A stretch of 64,000 nucleotides of DNA, from the NCBI GenBank assembly GCA_032158295.1, contig CM063258.1, positions 10,186,583 through 10,250,582 on the forward strand. The letters are read 5' to 3'. This document shows positions 46,480 to 58,627 of this stretch, in pieces. Source of the DNA: Pycnopodia helianthoides (lineage: Eukaryota > Echinodermata > Asteroidea > Forcipulatida > Asteriidae). The first letter of the stretch is position 1. Each line of letters opens with the position of its first letter. The position numbers and the translations under genes are program-made. Below the pieces are notes generated by a model. That model ran no database searches, had not been told where the DNA came from, and worked only from the letters and a program-made list of their open reading frames with translations.

Positions 46480-49400
46480 ATAGCACCAGAGTTTGACTCT
46501 TCCGCCTTCCGGCATACACAAATGAACTCAAGACAAAATGAAAATCTTCTGCTCAGAAATGATCTATTAACAGACCAGACCAGAAGACCAGACCAGAAGA
46601 CCAGGCCCATAGAATGAAAATCTTCCTGCCCTCAAAACCTGCAAATTTAACTCCGTATTTAAGAAACCCACCAAATACAGGATCTGCTTTTCTGCAAACA
46701 TACAAATGGTCTCCAAGGCATTAGCCTCCGAATGAAAGTCTCCTGCCCTTAAAAATCACAAAAGGTCGCGCCATTTTTTGTTGTGCTCTAATGTTGGGCT
46801 CCAGAGTTATCATTTAATTTGCTGCTCTAAAAAAAATTTTTTTTCTCTAAAAGCCTGACAAAGGCCCTGGACATAACATTGATATGTCAAGTCTCGTCAT
46901 CAAATAATCTTCTCTACATAAAGTGCCAAGGAGGAGCTTTTTACATCAAAGCAGACGGGCAAAGCTCATAACGGACAAATCAATGAACACATGAATAAAC
47001 TTGGGTCGGAAATATGAGGCTGCCTAGCCTACCCCCCCCCTCTTTTTTTTCAGTGACAGAGTGTGTTGGTAAGGGGGAAACCCGACACTGCGTTTGCATT
47101 ACAGCGCCAATCTTGAAAAAAACATCTGTTCCAGAAACCTAGATCCATCACAAGCCATTATCCCGATGACTAGGGATTGTACATGGCATAATCTTTGCTG
47201 CCGTATTCTTCCCCGGTCGGTCGCACTGGATTTGTGTTGGACACACAGAGACACGTACTTGGCGTGCCTGCTTCGTTGTGTAGTCAATCAATGTCATTGT
47301 CTTCAAAATTTAGGCTCATACATCTCCTCCATAAAACAATTTAATTTGATATCTAACACTCTTTTCCTATCAATTCATCCTGGGATTATCCGGACCGTTT
47401 GTAAGAGTTAGACAGCTTATAAATGATAGTCTACTGGGTGCTTAACCTACTTGTAATAATTGTTTTGTTTCTAAGTTGACCTGAATACTGGTGTAGTGCA
47501 CATGTAATGAAACAGTTTATTCTTTTAGCTGTATGATGAGGTTGAAACTTGTGCACAAATTTAGCCTTCCAGTTATATTTGTTTGTGTGCCTATGCAGCT
47601 CTTTGAAATTGGGCACTATGTTCTGCATGCTACTGGGCATCTTTTTGTACATTTTGTTGCACTGTACACCATCATATGACTAGGATGGTTACATAAACAA
47701 AAAGTGCTCTGAGCTTGTGGACATCTACATGTACTAGAGAGAGAAAAAAACCTGCAGCAATTCCTTTAAGTTTTGTACCTATCAAGAATAACTTGGGGCA
47801 GATTGTAATGAAACAACTGTGATTTTGCCCCCATTCCACAGCTAAATCAATAGTCAAAATGGATACCAACTTGTAAAGTGGACCCTGAGGCCAGTCGCAT
47901 TTGTGTTTATGGTATCTACTCTATGACCACGGCATAACCATTTCGTCTATTTGAAAAACCACTTTGTCAAACTTCTTCAGTCGACGACACAAGATGTTTC
48001 TTTCTTCTGCTTTATTTCCCCCCTGCCATGAATCAAAGGCATAGTTACGAATGTAGATGACAACCTTGCTCAGAGCCCAACGGGTACATAATCAGAGATT
48101 TCCCGCACAATTTAAGATGCCAAAGAGTGGGAATTTCCTCTTTGAGGCGCTGAGCTGTTGACAGTTCTCTTCAGATGAAAAGTTGTGGATCCATTACTTG
48201 TCGGAGGCAGCGCTCTACCTCCCGGCGTTTTGTCCAATCAGTCTCATGGAATAGTGGGAGGTGTGTGTGTTCACACGCATTTTCATTCATGAACATGTAC
48301 ATGTCATATTAAACTACTTCACAAGTATTGACATATGAGACCGATGTCGCACAGCCATTACATCAGAAAAGATTTCTTCAAACAATTTTATTTGCCAAGC
48401 ACAAATCAGCAGGGAGCCAGTGATAAAAACAATGCACATGGCATGGTGTTTTGGCTGGTAACCCAATTCCGCAAAGCAATTCGTGTCTACGCTTAGTAAA
48501 TTGTTCTGTGTACCAGCTGTATAAACTGGAGGCATTGTAGGAATAGTCACTAATGTAGTTTCCAGATCTTCTACCTGCACCACAGGCCCTCTCACATGGA
48601 TCACCATTAACGCTCTTAATAGAGAAGTTATAATCTGTTCACTCTATGTAGGTACTGCACGAATGCATGCCCTCATGTGCGAGCAAAACAATTTCCGATA
48701 CAGAGCTATCACAATAACTGCAGGGGTCAATGTCATGTGGGAGTCAAATCAGCTCATTACTGGACTCGCTCTGATGTAGCTTCAATGGGACATGAGTCTG
48801 AGTGGCTTGAAAGACCGGCCTGTCTTAATAACATGTACGTAGTAATTAATGAAGAAATCTTCATTTCTTAATGTCCTGGTCTCTGAAGATAGCTGACATT
48901 AACAGTTTGATTCCCCTGCCCATCCAAGCGTGAGGGGGCCCACCTTGCTATATGTAGTGACCACTTTGCTAATTTTTGTTTTGCCAATATCACCACATCG
49001 CGCTGAAGACTTGCCACTGAGGAAACACTAATCAAAAATGTACATTTCGGGGTCATTCATGAGCTGTTTCTCCTTCACCTTGATGTATCAACCAATCACA
49101 TTTTGGGTGTGTAGATGGGATTGTCAGGCATTTGTATGAGTGCTGATTTCTTGTCAGGTTGCAGACTGCATCAATGTTGCTTCAATCATAAACTTGAAGT
49201 TGTATCACCTCACTCAGTTCATCAACCATGGGTAGCACTAGTCCCGTGTATTACAAATGCATAATTTAGGACATTTTGATGTAATAGATGCTGTTATTCC
49301 TTGAGAGAGGAAGTTAGATGCTTGTAAACTTGTATATATTCTAATTTGTGTATTTTCTTTCAGTACATGTACGTGCACTAGTACTAATAATCAGATAATT

Positions 49401-49690
49401 GTATTGTGTGATTTCCGTAGAAATGATCAACAGCGCATAAATGAATATCTGCACTTTATGAAAAGCTTGGTATTGTTTTATGTCTAGGTAAAATTTTAAT
49501 GGGATGTCTGGTCTTTGGAAAAACCGTTACGCTATTGTATTTTGTTGACCAATCACATGTGTGTTTATGAGTTTGCGTTTAAGCATTTTTTGTGTGTCTG
49601 AAGCTTCGTTCATGTCTCACAAGAAAGTGATTCAAACTTTTATCTTTTTTTGGTGTGAAAACATTCGTTGCGTATGGACTTTCTCAATGT

Positions 49691-50030
49691 GGCGTGTCGT
49701 GGCAGTCGAGCACATCAAACTCAAGGTCTGATGGCTAAGTCACCAAAGTGTGGATTCGAATCCCAGTCGTGACACTTGTGTCCTTGAGCAAGACACTTTA
49801 CTGTAATTGCTTCTCATCACCCAGGAGTAAACGTGTGCCTGTGAGGGTAAAGATTGTTGATGTGAATGGTGAGCAACCTGTGCTCCCATTCAGTCAACGG
49901 TGCTGCAAACTCCTAAGGAGCTGAGATTGTTTTCAGGAATGCTCAGGGCCCAGTGAACAGGGTTGGTAGCAGTGTAAGGCGCTTTGAGGGGCCTGCTTGG
50001 CTTGGAAAAGCACATAATAATTACACACTA
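49691..50030 (+). mobile_element. tRNA-derived SINE, family S1
   Basis: GTCGTGGCAGTCGAGCACAT (box A-like), GTGTGGATTCGAATCCCAGT (box B), CACTTGTGTCCTTGAGCAAG, then a body including TGCAAACTCCTAAGGAGCTG and the end GGCGCTTTGAGGGGCCTGC with an AATAATT tail. The tail differs from that at 20235, so S1 comprises at least two body types. Confidence 0.8.
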
Positions 50031-52130
50031 TATTTAGAATTATTTGCTTTTGCAATTTGAGTGAAGTATGGAGCATGCTTGATATTTTTGGGTCATGTGT
50101 AAAAACAACTATGGCTGGCTACTGAATGATGGTACATAGGGTCATTGATACCAACCAGCCACTTTATGGTTAACCAGCCACTTTATGGCTTTAAGGCAAA
50201 TGCCTTTCTGTTCTAATCCGTACGAGGCCTTGGCCCAATTTAATGGCTCTGCTTACCATGAGCTGAAAACAGCGCTTACAGAAATTAGCAGGAAAAATTT
50301 TTCTTGAATGTAAGAGTATTTTACAGGTTGGCAAGGAATTTGCTTGTGAATGTGAGTGCTTCGAGCATCCTTTGCACACACAGCTAACAGATAAATCTGG
50401 CGCTAAGCCTATAAGTGGAGAATGGTGACCTTAAGTGCAGAACTCTGTGATAAACAGAGCCATGGAATTGAGTCGAAGTTGCTTATTAAACTACCTTGCT
50501 TAAGCATCAACTTTTCATGTAGTATGTAATGTGCCATGATGGTGTGGGTCCTGATACACGAATTACGCGTTAGCGTCTTGTTTCTTCATCCCGATGTTCA
50601 ATCATGTTATGGAGGTCAGTTCATCTGGCCAGAAATTGTCGCAGCGATGACACACTGAGTCTCTCCAACTGTGACAATTGCATGCCTGGCAGATAATAAT
50701 GGATAATGCTCATGTGCGGAAAGGTGTTCTGCTCAACCGTTTCGTCTCCGTGAATGGGGGGCCTTTTCCCAGTTTTGAGAAAGTAGTTTGTGATTTGGGA
50801 ATCATAGGGGTATGAGGTAGGGGGGGGGACGGAAACCTTGACTGATCAAATGATTTGATTTGGGCTGATGTTGCACTGGCTATAAAGTGAGACACTGAGA
50901 TAATTAAAGTCTGTTGGAGAGATTAGTGATGGATCCCCAAAACAATCTTGAATGAGTGCAGAGTCGAACCATGGTCATTACAAGCTTATTTATGGGAAAC
51001 ATTAGCGACTGTGTATTACATATATTGTCTCCACAGCTTAGAATGGCAGACTTAACTTCACTCATGAGTAATGTATTATAAATCTGTGAAATTACACATA
51101 ATGTGGAAAAGGTGAGTGAAAGGCCATTTGGCCTTGAAAATTAACATAATCACTGAACATAGGCTGTACCAGTACACTGTCACACTGCTATTAAAAATGT
51201 GTATGATTGATATTGTTGAAGCAAAGATACCATTATATTGCCAAGGTCTATGGTTGTTGATATTGCAGTAGCATGCAACATCTGACATGTACAGTGCCGA
51301 GCTGTTGTATTGATCACCCTGTACGTCATTAAAGAGAATTGTAACTAAAGAGTTAGAACTATATGCTCAGCTGGTAACTTGTTATTGGCAAAGCTTTGTA
51401 CCACACCGCGCAGTTTGTACCCTGTTATTAGCTGCGGTTTATCGTAAACAAAAAAATATAGATTATGCCCAGTGAAAATGTAAAATTTGATCAAGCACCA
51501 ATGATTATTACAGTTATTCTGCCCTGAAATGCTTTCTTTCTTGTGGAAGAAAAAACAACAAGTTGTTAGGAAACAGGTGTGATTAAGCAATAGTCACATT
51601 TTACGAGGTGATGAAAATCTAGGCCAAATACAGTCCGTCTGCCTGATCGGCAAAACAAGCAATATGGTCAAGAGGATAGTAACGCAAGCCTGTCTATCAG
51701 AAATGACTTTTAGCATGCAGCTGCCACTCAAACTGATTTTCCTATTTTAACATAAATGCAAACGTTTCCTGTCATCTGCCAAACCAAAATTTCCTTCGAT
51801 CTGCTGTGATGGGAAAACTGTGTTGGACTCATCTTGCACATGATATATTAGAGGATTTTGAAGAGCCGGCCATGGTAAGGGAGAGGGAGTAATATCACTG
51901 GAGCAATCTCACTCGCTCAATCCATTCATCAATATTCTCTCAGCCGGTATACCTGCCTTATTACATACAGCGTCAATTTATGGGAGATTCTCCAGACCCG
52001 CAAACTGGAAACTGTTATGGGAACTTGCCAGTTCTATTTACAATAATAAGCCATTAGCAAATTAGATTTTGATAAAAAGTCGACGGTGAACTCCCTGTAG
52101 AACTCTCAGAATTTAATTCCTCAGACTTAA

Positions 52131-52512
52131 AGGCAAAGTATACCGTTGGTTTTTGGAACCTTCTAATTGTTTTAATCTTATATAAATGTAGACATATACA
52201 ATAAAACCAACCTGTGAAAATTTCATTTCAAAAAGTGGCTAGAATTTTTTTTCTTCGGATATCTGGAGCAGTTATGGCCACGCAGGTATCAATACTCCGT
52301 AATTGGAATACACAATCTGAGTAATGTTTCATGCAGAAACTTTCCTTAGATTGAAATGTTTTTGAATCCCTCTCTCTCTCTAAAACCACATTCCTTAGAG
52401 GGGAATCGTTTCTCAACATGTTATACATTATCACCAGCTGCAGTGCGTCTTACCAAGTAAGTTTTTATGGTCATTAATTTTTTGGAGTAATTACCAAAGG
52501 TATACCCTACCT
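52131..52512. mobile_element. TTAA-bordered MITE, family A copy 3
   Basis: Left end AGGCAAAGTATACCGTTGG after TTAA (52127-52130). The right end in reverse complement is AGGTAGGGTATACCTTTGG, before TTAA (52513-52516). This copy has both ends intact and best defines the family shared with 10679-11039 and 17869-18223. Non-coding. Confidence 0.8.
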
Positions 52513-53795
52513 TTAAGACAGTATTGCTAAAACATTTGACTTGATTTGGGGTTAAACCTTTGCAATTTTAACAACTGCCAGATAGTGACCATCTACCTAA
52601 CTTCGACTCCTGATGAATGTCACAACGCCAAAAAAATCTGACATCATTGGACATCAGGAACAGATGAGTCTGTACATTCCAAAGAGGAATCTTTGCATGA
52701 GTCATAACATCAAATTCAATGTCCTTTTGAATGAATATCATCAAAGTTCAGGAATTTTGCGTTCAAAAATGCACAGACCTATATATTTGAAATGTGACAT
52801 AATTGGATGGTTTTTTTTTATGTTGAAAAAAATGGGCACTGGAAGGGTATAAAATATGAGGCATTTTGACACCGTTTTAATGTGAGGTTATTTTTTTTTA
52901 ATCTTCCACTTTCATAAAGACTTTGTCTATTGAAAAATGAGTGCATCACTAAAATGAGTTTGACCTTGGGGCCCCTTATTAAACAAATCAGTTTTTATTT
53001 TATTTCATTATTATTATTATTATTTGGGAGAGGGGTCTGGGGTGTAATTACCAGCCTTGTACTTGTCTTTGAAATATCTCAAGGACATAGAAATCGCACA
53101 TGCACAATTTCAACTGACAGATGTAAAGTGTCATACGATTACAAAGCCAAACATTTCATCAAGACAGAGAGCCACATGAGGCCGTTTACAAAACAGTTGA
53201 GCTCAGTTCACCTCGGGTGAAGTGTTCACCGATAATTCCTGACACATTCTCATTTCACACCGGTTGTAGTTACTGTAACATGTGGCGCTACTGATGGTAA
53301 AAACCTGGCAGATTGTTGTCAGTAACTGGACTCATGACAAATGAAAAGATAATAAGAGTTGAATCTGATGTTACCACGGACAAGTAATATAAATGTAGAT
53401 CATGTAACATGAGCTCAGTGACTGGAAACATACAACGATTTACATTCACTGATTAATGTTGCCGTAGGCTGTAATTGTTAAAACTGTCCAAATGTCAAAC
53501 TTGAATTTCTTCTAGCAGTATACAGTTTGATCTAAATGCAATTGTATATATGTGTGTTTATGGCTTCTCTGGAAACGTACCGCTTGTGTTCAGTGATATG
53601 AACAATAGTTTGAAAACCGAACGAAAATTGTTTACTTTTTAGATTGAATTATCCAGCTTTTTGTCACCATGGAATAAAACATGCTTAAACTTGTCAAAGA
53701 CATGATCTACAACCATTCTATGCTGTATTTCTCCCTTGCATATTATGGTTTCTTTGTAACAAATGGAGTACTTGCTATTGGAGCCAGTTACCTCA

Positions 53796-53958
53796 TAGTG
53801 TGTCATGGCCAAGCGGTCAAGCTCAGTGGACCAAAGTTCTGGTGTCTGAGACTTAGAGTCTGGGTTCCAATCCTGGTTATTGGTCCCATTCACATCATAG
53901 TGTGTCATGGTTGAATGGTCTAGTGCAGTGGACCCTGATTCTGGTGTCTGAGTCATGG
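53796..53958 (+). repeat. Two degenerate tRNA-like units upstream of the SINE
   Basis: GTGTCATGGCCAAGCGGTCA (53800-53819), with GTCTGGGTTCCAATCCTGG, then TGTGTCATGGTTGAATGGTC (53901-53920). They have the same organisation as the array at 54326-54860 and lie immediately before the SINE at 53959. Confidence 0.75.
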
Positions 53959-54325
53959 CGTGTCATGGCCGAGCGGCTTAGCGTATCGGAATCAAGTTCT
54001 GATGGCTAAGTCATCACGGTGTGGGTTCGAATCTCGGTCATGACACTTGTGTCCTTGAGCAAGACACTTAACTATAATTGCTTCTCATCGCCAAGGGGTA
54101 AATGGGTACCTGTGAGGCAGAGATGGTTCTTGTGATTGATTTAGTTTAGTGCGCTATATACTTGGCAGCGCAGGCTGTGTACTGCCCAGGGAGCTGAGAT
54201 GGTTTTTAAGGAATGAAGTAAATGGCCCAGTGACAAGGAGTAAAAATATTTGAAGTGCAACAATCATTCTTTGGAATTGCACTATATAAGAGTCGATTCT
54301 GTTATTATTATTATTATTATATTTA
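53959..54325 (+). mobile_element. tRNA-derived SINE, family S1 (embedded in tRNA-like array)
   Basis: GGCGTGTCATGGCCGAGCGG (box A), GTGTGGGTTCGAATCTCGGT (box B), CACTTGTGTCCTTGAGCAAG, a body with CTGCCCAGGGAGCTGAGATG, then GCACTATATAAGAGTCGATT and an (ATT)n tail. It is complete from head to microsatellite tail and sits between two blocks of tRNA-like units. Confidence 0.85.
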
Positions 54326-54860
54326 AGTGTGGGTTCCAATCCTGGTTATTGGTACCATTCACCAGTGTATCATGGTCGAGCAGTCTAGCGCAGTGGACCC
54401 TGGCTCTGGTGTCCGAGTCATTGGAGTGTGGGTTCCAATCCTGTTATTGGTACCATTCACCAGTGTATCATGGTCGAGCAGTCTAGCGCAGTGGACCCTG
54501 GCTCTGGTGTCCGAGTCATTGGATTGTGGGTTCCAATCCTGGTTATTGGTACCATTCACCAGTGTATCATGGTCGAGCAGTCTAGCGCAGTGGACCCTGG
54601 CTCTGGTGTCCGAGTGTGGGTTCTAATCCTGGTTATTGATACCATTCACCAGTGTATCATGGTCGAGCAGTCTAGCGCAGTGGACCCTGGCTCTGGTGTC
54701 CGAGTGTGGGTTCTAATCCTGGTTATTGGTACCATTCACATCGTGGTGTGTTATGGTCGAGTGGTCTAGCACAGTTCACCCAAGGACTATGGGTTCGAAT
54801 CCCAGTTTTCCATGCCATTCAGATCACAGTTTATCATGGCTGAGTGGATTCGAGTTCTGG
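54326..54860 (+). repeat. Tandem array of tRNA-like units (period 90-99 bp)
   Basis: The unit runs GTGTATCATGGTCGAGCAG, TCTAGCGCAGTGGACCCTGG, CTCTGGTGTCCGAGTCATTG, GTGTGGGTTCCAATCCTGG, TTATTGGTACCATTCACCA. The CATGGTCGAG box A anchor falls at 54371, 54469, 54568 and 54658, and as a variant at 54752. The first four units are nearly identical apart from a short segment missing in later units; a fifth and sixth (to about 54860) are diverged. Each unit keeps a box A-like and a box B-like element (with C for the invariant G in most), so it is a tandemly multiplied SINE/tRNA head, not a set of tRNA genes. Confidence 0.85.
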
Positions 54861-55025
54861 AACATTTGGTTGCTGGTGCTGCATACTCCTAAGGAGTTAG
54901 GATAGCTTCAGGAAAGCTTAAGGCCTGATGAAACGGGGCAGCAGTGTTGATTTGTTGGTTTTTAAGCTTTTAATTAATCCCCGTCATTATTCTTATTGTC
55001 TGAGCATGGTGAGAGTTTCAGCTTG

Positions 55026-55177
55026 CCAATGGGAGACTTTTGAATGCTAGGTGGCAGCAGACATACCAGGTAAATTGCCATTGTTTACGCAGTTCTAAGC
55101 ATGCGCACATTACCGAGAACAATGGATTTACCTGGTAAGTCTGCTGCCACATAGCATTCCAAAAGTTCCCCATTTGA
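55026..55177. mobile_element. 152-bp palindromic element (GGCAGCAGAC)
   Basis: The left arm (CTTTTGAATGCTAGGTGGC, AGCAGACATACCAGGTAAAT, TGCCATTGTT) is mirrored by the right arm in reverse complement (CTTTTGGAATGCTATGTGGC, AGCAGACTTACCAGGTAAAT, CCATTGTTCTCGG). The arms are about 59 bp with few mismatches; the centre contains GCATGCGC. Confidence 0.85.
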
Positions 55178-55256
55178 AGGGTTTTTGTTTGTTTTTACAT
55201 TTTTTCTTAGGAAGCTATTCAGCAAATATTTGTTTGTCTTCAAGAAGCTCAATGGA

Positions 55257-55414
55257 CCTTATGCGTTGACGTCATCACGCTGCCATCTTAGAGGTTAACC
55301 AATGATGAAACAATGGAAAATGCACACCTCTATATGTGCAGGATGGGCCAATTAGCAGCCTTCTTTTGACCTGTAGCCGAGGGCACTCATCTGAATGACG
55401 TCATGTGCATAAGG
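55257..55414. mobile_element. 158-bp palindromic element (CCTTATGC...GACGTCAT)
   Basis: Left end CCTTATGCGTTGACGTCATC. The right end in reverse complement is CCTTATGCACATGACGTCAT. The arms are about 20 bp. The GACGTCA core is CRE-like, but I infer no regulatory role from it. Confidence 0.65.
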
Positions 55415-55624
55415 TGTAATGTAAAATGAAATGAACCCCTTGTGTTCTGGTGCAATCATTTGCATGTCAAAGGCATTTCTACATCAACAGGGTTTCAGGA
55501 ATATATTCGTCTGTAAGTAATCTTCCAAGTGTTAGAATGCAGATTTATGAGCGCTCATCCCACCCCACTTTTAATCCACCCATTGCCCAATTTTGTTCTG
55601 CTGGCAATCTCCCTTTGCACCATG

Positions 55625-55807
55625 GAGAAAGTTCGGGTGGGCAACTAGAGTGACTAGACTAACCAGAAACAGTGTGACAGTGTGTGACGTAGGTCTCAAA
55701 TTTACTAGCTCGACCATGCTCCAATGCATGGTCGAGCTAGTCAATCTCCCTGTGCTCTATGGTTTCTAGTAAGTCAAGTCACTCCAGTCGCTCACCCGAA
55801 CTTGCTC
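55625..55807. mobile_element. Long foldback with a perfect 16-bp core stem
   Basis: ACTAGCTCGACCATGC (55704-55719) and GCATGGTCGAGCTAGT (55726-55741) pair perfectly around a 6-base loop. Imperfect outer arms extend to AAGTTCGGGTGGGC (about 55629-55642) and GCTCACCCGAACTTGC (about 55790-55805), with pairing GAAAC/GTTTC blocks between. No coding content. Confidence 0.85.
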
Positions 55808-56209
55808 ATGGATGTTTTTTTTTAGATCATCACCATGGTTACTGATGAATCCTAGCATAAACGATATATGAAATTTTTGTTTTTTTAATACAGAACGATG
55901 ACTCTTGTAAGGAGAATTTGTTAAGAAATGATTGCAATTTATTTACAAAGGCACAGCTTTTTTTCTGGGGTTGGGGGCGGGGATAGATGCACACTAGGGA
56001 TGGTCCGGCATTGATTGTCTGAGTGAATTTATTCCCATGTTCTAGTTTCCCAAGACGTCATTCAACCATTATTTAAACATTTCATTTTAATTGGTGGTCA
56101 TGTTTGAGTGAACACAACAGCCCTTGTTTGGTCAGAGACTTTATGTCTGAGATTGTATTTTGATTGCTGTTGAAGTAAAAGTAACACGAATTTGGAGGGA
56201 ATTCGAATG

Positions 56210-56400
56210 ATTTTTGTCTCAGCTGTTGCAGTGTTTCGCACAAAAGTGTTTCTGCGGAGGATTGATACTGGTATGAATTTTATAATCAGTGAGCTTGCAG
56301 TCGACGTACAGCAATTGAAATAAACAGTTGTGAATTTTTGTCTCAAATGCTGTTTCTCTGGAGGATTGGTACTGGTATGAAACTTTATAATCACTGAGCT
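56210..56400. repeat. Tandem duplication, period about 120 bp
   Basis: TTTTTGTCTCAGCTGTTGC, GGAGGATTGATACTGGTATG, TTTATAATCAGTGAGCTTGC is followed by a second set: TTTTTGTCTCAAATGCTG, GGAGGATTGGTACTGGTATG, TTTATAATCACTGAGCTTTC. The two copies differ at a number of sites. Confidence 0.75.
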
Positions 56401-57066
56401 TTCAGATTAAAGCTAATAACTGTTTTTGGTAATTACTGATTCTGTGTCCTTTATAAATTTTCGTGAGAGGAAAAATATCTTCTTCAGCATGTCTACTCAA
56501 TAAAACTGAGGACTTTAACAAAAGTTTTGACAGAGCAAGGATGTCCTCGCTTTGCTTTCTTGCACAAAATCAATCGTTTAAATTGTTTAAGGCAAACAAT
56601 GAGAGAACAAAGAGAAATGCTTGATTACGAGTCAACAAATGTGTGTACATGTTTTTTGATGCCTGGCTTATTTATTTAACGCCCATGGGTAAATTTTTGT
56701 TCTCTTGTACAGTTTTGTGCATGCCATAGATACAGTTACTCAGATTAGTGTAGTATAATTTGATACTGATGAACTCGCAGACATGGGTGTGTGCAGTCAA
56801 GCACATTAATGTGCGCATTGTGAAGGTAATTTCACTGTCTGGGTGCGTGGCTATTTTTGCGTCACTTTTCACACAATGCCTAATAGACCAGTATTTTGTA
56901 TCTGTGCTAATGATTAGATCATGAATATTCTTGTCTACAGGTTTTAACCAATCACTCGCCCCCACCTCATCGCATACTACAAACATGAAGTGCAGATAAT
57001 AACTATTAAAGGTAGAACATAGGATTGGTAATTCCCCACACAAGAAAAGGAAGACATACAATTAGG

Positions 57067-57240
57067 ATAGTTTAGATACTAGTACCAATCCTCCAGAGAA
57101 ATATTTCCATCTGAATTACTGTCAAAGTTGAATAGCATTTGACGACACCAAAACTCACCATTGCTTATTTGGATTGCCACAATCTAAATAAGCCTGGTAT
57201 GACTTGTATAAAATCCCTGATAGATCTTAACCATTGCTTG
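57067..57240. repeat. Direct repeat copy 1 (CCAATCCTCCAGAGAA)
   Basis: ACTAGTACCAATCCTCCAGA, AATTACTGTCAAAGTTGAAT, CCATTGCTTATTTGGAT and AATAAGCCTGG recur in order at 57640-57790, about 575 bases downstream in the same orientation. Confidence 0.7.
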
Positions 57241-57639
57241 CACTTATAGCATGACAAAAGCACTCACTGACATTTTTACAGGTTGACTGAATGGTGTGTT
57301 TGTTGAAAAATAGAGGTCGGGAATTAATCTTTCTTTCAAGAAAAAGAAAGAGAAAAAAAACCCCAATAAAATGCTTGCTATTTAAAAGATTTTTACCTGT
57401 ACAGATCTTCTGCTATTTGGTTACTCCCAAAGTTTGACACCAAATCTGTTGCAAAAAGAAATTACTCACAAACTTCAGACTATGTGTAACTCTGGGCTAT
57501 CAATTGTCTCCAGGGCACAAGGGGAATTCTGCAATTCTGTCCAATTTGTTTGAATATTTTTATAACCTCCGTAACAAACACATCTAAACCAACCAAGAAT
57601 ATATTTTAAAACTATAATGTTTCAGGCTTCCTGAATTAA

Positions 57640-57790
57640 ATACCAGTGCCAATTCTCCAGAGAACATTTCAGTCCAATTACTGTCAAAGTCTAGAAAATA
57701 GCTTTTGAAGATGCCCCCAAAAAATCATTGCTTATTTCGATCTCCAAATAAGCAGTGTGTGAATGTCACAAAGTCCATGACAAACCTAAC
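57640..57790. repeat. Direct repeat copy 2 (CCAATTCTCCAGAGAA)
   Basis: Same-orientation partner of 57067-57240: ATACCAGTGCCAATTCTCCA, AATTACTGTCAAAGTCTAGA, TCATTGCTTATTTCGATC, AAATAAGCAGTG. Diverged. Confidence 0.7.
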
Positions 57791-58344
57791 CTTTTCGGGA
57801 GGTTGTTATCACTGAAACCTGATCTTGGATACCGATAGGGATGAATTTATTCTTCCCCGAACCATTGGTGTATTATTCATTTTAAATAGATCCCACTGGT
57901 TCCAGTGCCCCAGGCTACAGCCGGCTGTCATTTCTTGAAATGCGCTCCTTACTTGAAATTCAAGAGTTCTCGGAGACACTGGGTCCACATCCTGTTGTTT
58001 TGAAGGAACCACTGCTGTTGTTGCAAACTAGATTTTCTGTTCAATATTGGTTATTACCCCCAAATAATTCTGGCCAAATTATCATCTGATGAAGTTAATG
58101 TGTTCCGCACTTGAAGTAAGGATTGATGATGATAACGCTATCTGCAGAAGGCAGCACTCTCGGGAACAGTGATGATCCTGCGGAAAACCCTCAAGATTAA
58201 GGCCACGGGAGGTAGACAGACTCACCGGCAAAAAGGAAAATCTTTTGTTCACTATGATGTCACAAAATAATAAAATTAATAATAATAAAAGGCATTTATT
58301 ACATGTAGGTGATATTAAAGCATGTGTTACAGCGTCGTACACAA

Positions 58345-58627
58345 TTCACATTACCCCTGTTCATTGGGGCTTAAGCATTCCTGAAATCATCTCAACTCCT
58401 TAGGAGTATGCAGCACCGACAATCGAATGGGTGCACAGGTTGCTGTTAACTCACATCAACAATCTCTACCCTCACAGGTACCTATTTACAAGCACTCCTG
58501 AGCGGTGAGAAGCATTTACAGTTTAGTGTGTTCCTCAAGGACACAGGTGCCATGACCGTATTCGAACCCACACTCAGATGACTCAGCCATCAGAGTCTGA
58601 TGCACTAGACCGTTCGGCCATTACATG
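58345..58627 (-). mobile_element. tRNA-derived SINE, family S1
   Basis: In reverse complement: GGCCGAACGGTCTAGTGCAT (box A), GTGTGGGTTCGAATACGGTC (box B), CCTGTGTCCTTGAGGAACAC, CTCCTAAGGAGTTGAGATG. This is the body type of the copy at 49691. Confidence 0.8.

Noticed and set aside
54327..54769. Repeated 99- and 113-aa frames
   Set aside because: They are translations of the tRNA-like tandem array; the periodic protein is a consequence of the repeat.
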